Shown here one piece after another: positions 27,152 through 33,516 of a stretch of DNA of 33,516 bases. Position 1 is the stretch's first letter; each line of letters starts with the position of its first letter. Both the position numbers and the translations under genes were made by a program. The notes below the pieces were generated by a model. The model saw only the letters and a program-made list of their open reading frames with translations. It did no database searches and was not told the DNA's origin. Source of the stretch: Cognatazoarcus halotolerans (GTDB taxonomy: Bacteria; Pseudomonadota; Gammaproteobacteria; Burkholderiales; Rhodocyclaceae); the NCBI RefSeq assembly GCF_009800965.1, contig NZ_WUAF01000029.1, positions 1 through 33,516 on the forward strand, read 5' to 3'.

Positions 27152-27481
27152 AGGGGTCCTCGAGCGGGCGCTCGCGTGGCATCGCTGCAACCATCGGGAA
27201 GTCATGGCGGCGCCTGCCGGCGGCGTCTATGTTGGGGGTGTCCGGCGTGAACCTTCCCGCGACACGGAAGGGCTTGCGGACTTGCGGCACGGTGTCGGTC
27301 GCGGTATCGAAACGGGCTTCGCGCGCGTGGATCAATGACCCGATCGCTGCAGGCCATGCGCTGTCAGGGGGCAATGCCGGAGCTCGATCGGCGATCGTGC
27401 GAATCGGCCCGCCCGCTCACGATTCGGGATCGGGCCGGAAGATGTCCGATCGGAGGCTGGCGGGCGAGCAGGGGGTGGAAA
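27152..27481. other. Intergenic stretch, no gene seen
   Basis: About 330 GC-rich bases separate the thiolase from the lipoprotein gene. Open frames exist on both strands, but none resembles a known protein or has a good ribosome site. Weak hairpins (CGAGC-GGGC-GCTCG around 27165) could end the degradation operon, but no T-run follows. A promoter for the lipoprotein gene presumably lies near the right end. Confidence 0.4.
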
Positions 27482-28117
27482 ATGAAAACGCTCGTACTGT
27501 TGATCGGAGCCGGAGCCTGGCTCTCGGGCTGCACTTACCTGACCCCGCCTTTCGAACATCCGATCATCGAGCAGCACGCCCAGAACCGGATCAACACGTT
27601 CGGCGTGGTCCCGTCGCGGCGCATGATGATCGTCAAGTCCGATGACGCGGGCGGCGGGGCTGAGCGGAAGGTCACGATATGTGCCGAGGCGCCCGCCGAC
27701 GTCACCGACAATCTGGCCAGCAGCTTCGCGGCCTCGGTTGCAGCGTCGGGCAAGGGGGCGGATGTCAGCGCCGGGTTCGAGAAGACGCTGCAGACCTTCG
27801 GGCAGTTCCTCTTCAAGCGTACGCAAGGCATCCAGCTGTTCAGGGACCGCTCGTATTACCTCTGTCAGGCGAGGATGAACGGCTTCATCACCGATGCCGA
27901 GTACAAGCAGGGACTCGACGATGCCTTCAGGGCGGTCGTCCCGCTGATCGAGAAGGAACTGGAACATCTCGACAAGACCCAGCCCGAAAACGAAACCGTG
28001 GCGCAGCAGCCACTCAAGGCCCGCGAGATCAAGGCCAGCGCGGGCGGCGCGAAGACCTCGCTCGGTGCGGATACGATTGAGTCCTCGGTGGAGTCGGCGG
28101 GGCAGGGCGCGCAGTAG
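27482..28117 (+). CDS. Lipoprotein of unknown function
   Basis: The 211-residue protein begins MKTLVLLIGAGAWLSGC, a short signal peptide ending in an LSGC lipobox, so it should be a lipid-anchored envelope protein (Cys17). The rest is hydrophilic and I do not recognise it. The C-terminal third is rich in Glu, Lys, Ala and Gln and probably flexible. A GGGGG-rich ribosome site lies just upstream of ATG 27482. It is isolated on both sides by about 300 and 1000 bases without genes, so context gives no role. High GC with normal codon use suggests a resident gene. Confidence 0.7.
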   Translation: MKTLVLLIGAGAWLSGCTYLTPPFEHPIIEQHAQNRINTFGVVPSRRMMIVKSDDAGGGAERKVTICAEAPADVTDNLASSFAASVAASGKGADVSAGFEKTLQTFGQFLFKRTQGIQLFRDRSYYLCQARMNGFITDAEYKQGLDDAFRAVVPLIEKELEHLDKTQPENETVAQQPLKAREIKASAGGAKTSLGADTIESSVESAGQGAQ

Positions 28118-29205
28118 GCCGGCTGAGGGATCGTTTGACGGCCGGGTCGGGCGCGGATGGCGCCAGCAGGGCCACGCCGTGTCAGTAAATCCGTCGTGAC
28201 GGAAGACGGAGAGTCGCCGAAGCCTTGAGCGTGCGCAGCGTTTCCGTGAATGTGAGCGGCGGTTATCGACCCCAAGCTGCCGGATGAGTCTCTCCCGCTC
28301 CAGTGGCAGGTATATGGGGGGAGCGGCCTCCCGCGAACATAGCTCACGGACAGAGCCTCGGCCTGACCTGCCGGCCAGCTTGCTCAAATTGAGTGGCGGC
28401 AATCCGGCCGACATCAGCTGCACGATGCTCAGCTTGGGCGAACGGCAGCTGTTTTGTTCGACGCTTGCCTCAAGCGGCGCGGGCTCGTGATCGCCAACCG
28501 GTGCTCGCGGGCGGGTGTTGGACAAACTGAAGTACATGCGGGCAATGCGCACCGTGGCGCTCGCGGACCAGAATCCTCGAAGGTCTGACACTTCGACGAC
28601 CCTGTATGGACCCCGCGCGACAAAGGCCTCGTCCACTGTCAAGCGACATCCAATTATATGCATCGCCGCTGTTTGGCTATGACGTGTTCGTATCCTTTGC
28701 GCTAGGCGGACCGCCGCGCGGGTCCCTAAGCTATGCTCCAGTCGTCGCGATCGCCGTACGCAGTCGAGAGAACTTCGTTCCACCGCAACCGCGATGCCGG
28801 CACGAACCGTCATGAACCACGCTGCATCGCTCACTCCTACGAAGCCGAAGTCCAGCACCCACGCCGGCACGGCGCGCTCTGGCCGGTGCTTACACATGCG
28901 GCGCGCGGGCTACGAATCCGATCGATCACTGCTGCCAGGTCGAGTCGTATCACCTCGCTGGACCCAAAACGGCGTGCGGCGCGTGATCTGCGATCCGGCC
29001 ACCGCGACGAAACCTACCCGAGCGGCATCGCCTCGGCATAGAATCACCAGGGAGACCGCCTGAGCGGCGGTTCAGTACGACAGGGCCTATCCTTCTCTGC
29101 ACCGCTCGCGCAATAATCGAAGTCGGCGGCGCGAGGGATAAAACCCAATCGTTGGATCGCACCGGGCCTGCTATCGCAGTTTGCGCTACTCGAAAGGAGA
29201 AGTTC
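28118..29205. other. Gene-poor, probably degraded stretch
   Basis: About 1.1 kb has no gene I can support. The minus strand stays open over a long distance (28897 down through the lipoprotein gene). Its stretch starting at 28663 has some protein-like composition, but no recognisable domain, ribosome site or family match. The high GC content makes such open frames common by chance. The mixture of short frames on both strands looks like decayed genes at an insertion hotspot next to the conflict-type module. Confidence 0.45.
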
Positions 29206-29361
29206 ATGGACACGCGCGCAGAGCAGCAGCTTCCGAGTGCATATCTGGCTTCATTCGGAGCGCGAGTCCGCGCAGTTAGGTATTGTGCGGATTCCCTTCG
29301 TCGCAATGATGACCGAGACGCCAAGTCAAGGAGCGATACGTGGCATACGTGTTCAGACTAA
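29206..29361 (+). CDS. Possible small protein, 51 residues
   Basis: ATG 29206 is preceded by AAAGGAGA with a six-base spacer, one of the best ribosome sites in this part of the window. The 51-residue product is basic and Arg/Asp-rich, with no membrane helix or known motif. It may be a true small gene upstream of the NTPase gene, or the 5' remnant of a longer, decayed gene. No family is recognised. Confidence 0.3.
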   Translation: MDTRAEQQLPSAYLASFGARVRAVRYCADSLRRNDDRDAKSRSDTWHTCSD

Positions 29362-29570
29362 AGGGTGCGCTGGTTACCGTACGTCGAATTCCGGGAGCTC
29401 GCCGCGCCGATGCTGCTATTTCGCCGGCCAGAGCAGGAAATTGCATGTTCGACAACCAACCTTCTCGCTAGTAAGTCATGCCCTTTGGACTGACCCTCCC
29501 AACCAAGCCAGAATTCCAATTGGCATAAGCTGCGTTCGTCTATTCATCCGCACTGGGATTGAACAGGACA

Positions 29571-32516
29571 ATGGGCAAGATCGACACTGGCAATGATATC
29601 CGCGATCGCCTGCGGCTGCGGATATTTATCTCGTCCCCGGCAGATGTTGCAGCCGAGCGGGGAATCGCCCGTGCGGTGCTCAGGCGATTGGCCCACGAGC
29701 CGCAGTTTGAAGGTCGGATCGATCTGGAAGAAGTTTCATACGATGATCCAGATGCGCCGGCTAGCATGGATGCCCACCTCACTTTCCAGAGTGCTATAAA
29801 TAAAAGCAAGCCCCGCCCATCGGCTTGCGACGTTGTAATGGTAATCCTGTGGTCGCGACTAGGCTCGGAAATCAACGATCAGGCTTACGTCAAACAGGAC
29901 GGGAGTGGGCGTCATTACACCGGCACCGAGTGGGAGTTCATGGACGCTTACCAGGCGGCAGTCAACGGCCAGGGACCTCGGCTGTGGGTGTTCCGCCGCC
30001 GCAAGGGCTATCTTCCCTCTCAGCCGGACGATCCAGAGAACGTAATTGCCGACAAGCGGGATCAGGAGGACAAGGTACGCGCCTTCTTCCAGAATGCGGT
30101 TCGCAGCTATTGGTGGCACGCGTCGCCCCCTGGTGTTCCTATTGATGCCGTCACCCAGGCCCACGAAGATCAGCAGTTCGATTTCCTGCTTGCCTCCCAA
30201 TTGCGCGACCTGATCTGGTCGCGTCTCCAGGCAGCGGGGCTTGGCGCGCCAGGGAGCGGCCCTGCAACTAAGCAGACACTCTGGCCTTCTGAATTTGGTA
30301 GTCCGTTTCGCGCATTGGAACCGTTCACCGCACGCTATGCCCCAGTTTTTTGCGGACGCGAGGTAGAACTGGCAGCGCTGATCCAGGACGTGGCCAACAA
30401 ACCATTCGTGGCGGTGCTTGGGCGGTCTGGCTCTGGCAAATCGTCACTCGTCTATGCCGGACTGCTGCCCTCTTTGGCCGAAGGCAATGTTCCCGGCAGT
30501 GCCGCTTGGTCGGTGGTCAGTTTCAAGCCAGGGGAATTGTCGGGCGGACCAATTGAATCACTCGCTAATGAGCTCGCCGCCAAGTTTCCGTCCTGCAACT
30601 GGCGCACGTCCGAACTGGCCAAGCGACTGCGGACAGCACCAGAAAGCATACTGCAAATTGCTGCCGAAGGGCTTGGGGATGCCCCGTCGGACGCTTGCTT
30701 ACTGATTTTCATCGACCAGTTTGAAGAAATCTTCGCTCGCCACGTCAGTGGCACGGATGACGATGAAGCACGTCTGCTCACCCAGCGCCTAGAAATAGAC
30801 CGGCCGGGCGTATTCGCTCTGATGCGGGCGGCCTCTGTCCCGGGACGGGTCAGAGTGGTCATCGCGATGCGGTCCGATTTCTGCGGCCACTGGCCCCAGG
30901 ACGATGCGGCGGTGGCCCTCTTCAATGCTGGTCAACGGATGCTCGGCACGCCTGGCCAGCCCGCGTTGGAAAGGATGATTCGCGGCCCGGCTCGGGCAGC
31001 TGGCTTGAGCATAGGCGACGCCCTGGTCAATGATATTTTGAGCGAAGCAGGTGGCGAGCCGGGCTCGCTTCCACTGCTGGAATCAGTGCTGTCCCGCCTG
31101 TACGAGCAACGCAATGACGACAATGAACTCACTGAGGCGGCTTTCCGGGCTATCGGTGGTCTGACTGGAGCCATTAACGACTGGGCGGATCGGGCCGTAC
31201 GCGGCGGAGATGGCAACCTCGACATGAATGCCTTGACTCGCCTCTTCCAGGCGGTCGCCTCGGTGCAGAACGTGGATGGCAAGCGCACGGTGGTGCGCAA
31301 GCGTGCGCCTCTTTCCAACCTCGATCCGGACGCTTTGGATCTCGCCCAGCGCCTCATCGATGCCCGCCTATTGGTTACAGGAAATGATAAGGCGCCCTAC
31401 GTCGAAGTGGCCCACGAGGCTCTCTTTAGCCGCTGGACTACACTCGCACGCTGGCTCGAAGACCATGGGGAGGCTCTCCAACTGCTGCGCCACATGCAAG
31501 CGGAAGCCGAGGCTTGGCTGGCCGACCCGTCCACGCCGTTGCATCAGCCGTGGCCGGCCGAGGCTCAGAGCCTCGCCTACAATGCGCTGTCCCGGCTGGG
31601 TCGTTCTTGGGAAAAGGAGTCCGAACCCCTGCGTAGCTTCTTGCGCCCAGAGGCCCTGCGCCTCATCGACGAACTGCAGATCGACCAAACGGACCACTTC
31701 CGTCGTGCCGCCATTGGCGAGCGCCTCGCGACTATCGGCGACCCGAGACCCGGCGTCGGCGTGCGCAACGGATTGCCTGACCTCCTGTGGCATGAAGTGC
31801 CGGCTGGCCGCGTTACGCTTCTAAACGACGACGGAACCCCGCTGGGAGAATTCGACGTGCCGTCCCTACGAGTGGCCCGCTTCCCGGTCACCTGGGCGCA
31901 ATATCAGACCTTTCTGGACTCCGCAGACGGCTACGACAATCCGGCTTGGTGGTCGGCAGAGAAGCCCGACGAACGACCCGAAAACCGTTTCCGGAGTTTC
32001 GCCAACCATCCCGTAAGCCGAGTGTCATGGTTCGACGCTGTCGCCTTCGGCCGCTGGCTCAGCGCCCGACTCTCTGGAGAACTACCGTCGGGATATGCCA
32101 TCCGGCTTCCGCTTGAATGGGAGTGGCAGCAGGCTGCCACCGGCGGAGATCCAAGCCGGGAATACCCCTGCGGCGTATGGCTCGACCACGGAGGTAACAC
32201 GGCCGATAGCGGCTTGGGGCGGCTCATTGCCACTGGACTCTATCCTCATGGAGCTTGGCCTAACGGTCCCGTCGACTTGGCCGGGGAGGTTCTGGAATGG
32301 TGTGCCAATCAGCACAACCTCAACAGACAAGGAGGCCGTCCCGGCGGAGAGGAAGCGCAGTGCGCGCTCCGTGGCGGTTCGTGGCGTATTGGCCGGCATC
32401 TGGCTCGCTGCACAACAAGGCTCGGTGACCACCCGCGCGGGCGCTACCCTAGCGTTGGCTTCCGGCTATTCATTGGCCCGGAGCTAACTGACGCGTCCTT
32501 CCCTCATCCCGACTGA
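29571..32516 (+). CDS. DUF4062-like/nSTAND NTPase with C-terminal FGE-like domain
   Basis: The 981-residue protein has three parts. Residues 8-215 begin LRLRIFISSPADVAAERGIA, as DUF4062 (TIR-like fold) domains do. Residues 240-560 are an nSTAND1-type NTPase: FCGREVELAAL, Walker A GRSGSGKSS near 284-292 and Walker B LLIFIDQFEEIF near 376. Residues 735-975 are an FGE-sulfatase/C-lectin-like domain: RFPVTWAQYQTFL, RLPLEWEWQQAATGG, GEVLEWCAN and LRGGSW to VGFRLF. STAND proteins sense a signal and oligomerise. With a caspase-fold gene beside it, this matches the style of bacterial conflict (anti-phage) systems. ATG 29571 is chosen; a TTG at 29559 is possible. Function is inferred. Confidence 0.8.
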   Translation: MGKIDTGNDIRDRLRLRIFISSPADVAAERGIARAVLRRLAHEPQFEGRIDLEEVSYDDPDAPASMDAHLTFQSAINKSKPRPSACDVVMVILWSRLGSEINDQAYVKQDGSGRHYTGTEWEFMDAYQAAVNGQGPRLWVFRRRKGYLPSQPDDPENVIADKRDQEDKVRAFFQNAVRSYWWHASPPGVPIDAVTQAHEDQQFDFLLASQLRDLIWSRLQAAGLGAPGSGPATKQTLWPSEFGSPFRALEPFTARYAPVFCGREVELAALIQDVANKPFVAVLGRSGSGKSSLVYAGLLPSLAEGNVPGSAAWSVVSFKPGELSGGPIESLANELAAKFPSCNWRTSELAKRLRTAPESILQIAAEGLGDAPSDACLLIFIDQFEEIFARHVSGTDDDEARLLTQRLEIDRPGVFALMRAASVPGRVRVVIAMRSDFCGHWPQDDAAVALFNAGQRMLGTPGQPALERMIRGPARAAGLSIGDALVNDILSEAGGEPGSLPLLESVLSRLYEQRNDDNELTEAAFRAIGGLTGAINDWADRAVRGGDGNLDMNALTRLFQAVASVQNVDGKRTVVRKRAPLSNLDPDALDLAQRLIDARLLVTGNDKAPYVEVAHEALFSRWTTLARWLEDHGEALQLLRHMQAEAEAWLADPSTPLHQPWPAEAQSLAYNALSRLGRSWEKESEPLRSFLRPEALRLIDELQIDQTDHFRRAAIGERLATIGDPRPGVGVRNGLPDLLWHEVPAGRVTLLNDDGTPLGEFDVPSLRVARFPVTWAQYQTFLDSADGYDNPAWWSAEKPDERPENRFRSFANHPVSRVSWFDAVAFGRWLSARLSGELPSGYAIRLPLEWEWQQAATGGDPSREYPCGVWLDHGGNTADSGLGRLIATGLYPHGAWPNGPVDLAGEVLEWCANQHNLNRQGGRPGGEEAQCALRGGSWRIGRHLARCTTRLGDHPRGRYPSVGFRLFIGPELTDASFPHPD

Positions 32517-32524
32517 ACTCGTGG

Positions 32525-33307
32525 TCAATCAAAGATTGCCTGCTTGGTCAGAACTGCCGTGCTATACAGATGCGGTACCTGGAGCCAGCGAGTTGAGGGC
32601 AAGTACCTGCGTAAACCATTCAACCACATGCTGTAATTCGAATCGGGCGGTAACTCGCGCAGGGCTTTCAGCGCGTACTGAGTGAAAACACCGTTGAAGC
32701 GCGAGGTGAAGGGCCCTTCCCAAGCAAATTCATAGGGCCCGCAAGCAGTGATGTGGATATCGCCGGCCCGCGCGGTATTGCCCGCCTCGACCGAGTGACC
32801 TACACGCACGCGGCTTTCCGATTTCGTCCATGCGTAGGGCGGTAGGATGCGCATCCGAGCGGTACCGGGGTCCAAGGATTGATCGTCACCCCGCGTGACC
32901 GTGCCAGAGTGGCAGGTATCCGAGATCACCACCACCCGAGCCCCCTTCGCCCGGGTGTCAAGCACGGCCGCCAGATCAGACAACGGTAAAGCTTCTCCGT
33001 CAGCCACGTCCGACGGACACCACACTGGCTGACTTGACATTGTCATGTCAGCCGGCGCCGCCGTGAAACTGCCAAATCCAGAAAATGTGACCACCAGACG
33101 GTCGCCCTTCACGATACCCGCCACCAGCGATGTCAATGCGCCGTGCAAAGCACTGAGGTTGGCTTGTTCGTCAAAGAGGCAAGTCACTTCATACCCCTGC
33201 TCACGCAGGATTGTGGCCCAGTCCTTGGCATCATTTACGCAACCCATAAGATCACGTCCCACCCCGGGATAGTCGTTGATGCCGATGCACAACGCGCGCC
33301 TTTGCAT
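32525..33307 (-). CDS. Caspase-fold (peptidase C14) protein with His-to-Phe change
   Basis: The 260-residue protein has the caspase/metacaspase p20 fold: RRALCIGINDYPG at the N-terminus, the MGCVNDAKDWATIL block, VVISDTCHSGT with the nucleophile Cys132, and ITACGPYEFAWEG with a later GVFTQYALKAL. The catalytic His normally lies in a SGHG motif after the central strand; here it reads TFSGFGS, so residue 78 is Phe. Either the enzyme is inactive as a protease, uses another base, or is a pseudo-caspase scaffold. ATG 33307 has GGGGA six bases upstream; an in-frame ATG at 33376 is less likely. It is convergent with the NTPase gene, eight bases apart. Confidence 0.8.
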   Translation of the reverse strand: MQRRALCIGINDYPGVGRDLMGCVNDAKDWATILREQGYEVTCLFDEQANLSALHGALTSLVAGIVKGDRLVVTFSGFGSFTAAPADMTMSSQPVWCPSDVADGEALPLSDLAAVLDTRAKGARVVVISDTCHSGTVTRGDDQSLDPGTARMRILPPYAWTKSESRVRVGHSVEAGNTARAGDIHITACGPYEFAWEGPFTSRFNGVFTQYALKALRELPPDSNYSMWLNGLRRYLPSTRWLQVPHLYSTAVLTKQAIFD

Positions 33308-33402
33308 TATGTTCCCCAGCGGAATTCTTCGCGGATGGTGCCACACCTCAGCATGGTTCGCAGTGGCCGGCGACAATTAGGGTGACCGGTGTCGCTGCCG
33401 GA

Positions 33403-33516
33403 TGTAAATTGACACATGCTGCCGATTGAAAATTGATACACCAAGTAGGGAAGATCGGGGCTTTTTGGAGTCCCGTTGATCACAGACGAGGTGTATGTGG
33501 AAATCGAGGTCTTGAG
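33403..33516 (+). mobile_element. Left end of an IS21-family element (cut by window edge)
   Basis: Two related repeats, TGTAAATTGACACA (33403-33416) and TGAAAATTGATACA (33427-33440), lie 24 bases apart, as the multiple terminal repeats of IS21 elements do. They are followed by the start of an istA-like reading frame. The outer boundary could be up to about 13 bases further left. The remainder of the element is outside the window. Confidence 0.7.
33476..33516 (+). CDS. IS21-family transposase IstA, first codons only
   Basis: The frame starting at TTG 33476 reads LITDEVYVEIEVL to the window edge, which resembles the N-terminus of IstA transposases of IS21. IstA carries an HTH and a DDE integrase core, but these lie beyond the window. 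The assignment rests on thirteen residues plus the IS21-type terminal repeats just upstream. The exact start codon is uncertain. Confidence 0.6.
   Translation, partial: MITDEVYVEIEVL

Noticed and set aside
27332-28897. Minus-strand open frame of about 520 codons
   Set aside because: It covers the lipoprotein gene in antisense and shows no domain or ribosome site. Only its 28200-28663 part is noted as a weak possibility.
32380-32510. Diversity-generating retroelement variable region in the FGE-like domain
   Set aside because: The block is not enriched in Asn (AAY) codons, and no template repeat or reverse transcriptase is present in the window.

Overview
The window looks like a chromosomal accessory region of a high-GC betaproteobacterium. 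The best guess is a Rhodocyclales-type aromatic degrader (Azoarcus/Aromatoleum/Thauera). The reason is a fused monooxygenase/Old-Yellow-Enzyme protein of the 2-aminobenzoyl-CoA monooxygenase/reductase type, known from Azoarcus evansii, next to a full set of beta-oxidation-like genes. Taxonomy is inferred from gene content only.

Region 1 (1-6017) is a mobile-element graveyard around a foreign operon. It holds a 5'-truncated IS5-type transposase fragment (-), a frameshifted ISAs1-family transposase (+), and a visibly AT-rich three-gene operon (membrane protein, SAM methyltransferase, SSS-like transporter; 1736-4478). An IS110 C-terminal remnant follows, abutting an apparently intact IS3-family element (4804-6017) with recognisable ends and an A7 frameshift site.

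Region 2 (6171-15454) is mostly on the minus strand. Reading in the direction of transcription from 14103 it encodes an SDR, a styrene/indole-monooxygenase-type flavoprotein, a FadL/OmpP1-type outer-membrane channel, a flavin reductase, a CrtI-like FAD oxidoreductase and an isatin-hydrolase-type cyclase. This ends in a strong terminator. A LysR regulator lies beyond it. An AraC-type regulator (14400-15454) lies upstream and carries a frameshift.

Region 3 (15576-27151) is on the plus strand. It starts with a MarR regulator, then the bifunctional 2-aminobenzoyl-CoA monooxygenase/reductase, an SDR, an unusual crotonase, two acyl-CoA dehydrogenases (one glutaryl-CoA dehydrogenase-like), a thioesterase, a RidA-like protein, an enoyl-CoA hydratase, a 3-hydroxyacyl-CoA dehydrogenase and a thiolase. 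I read regions 2 and 3 together as one indole (or related N-heterocycle) degradation supercluster. Indole would be oxidised through dihydrodiol/dioxindole/isatin to isatinate and anthranilate, then as the CoA ester be dearomatised and beta-oxidised to acetyl-CoA. The anthranilate-CoA ligase and the isatinate-to-anthranilate step are not seen in the window.

Region 4 (27152-33516) has a small lipoprotein, about 1.4 kb of gene-poor degraded sequence, and a convergent pair resembling a biological-conflict (anti-phage type) module. The pair is a 981-residue DUF4062-like/nSTAND NTPase/FGE-like protein and a caspase-fold protein whose catalytic histidine position is phenylalanine. The window ends in the left end of an IS21-family element.
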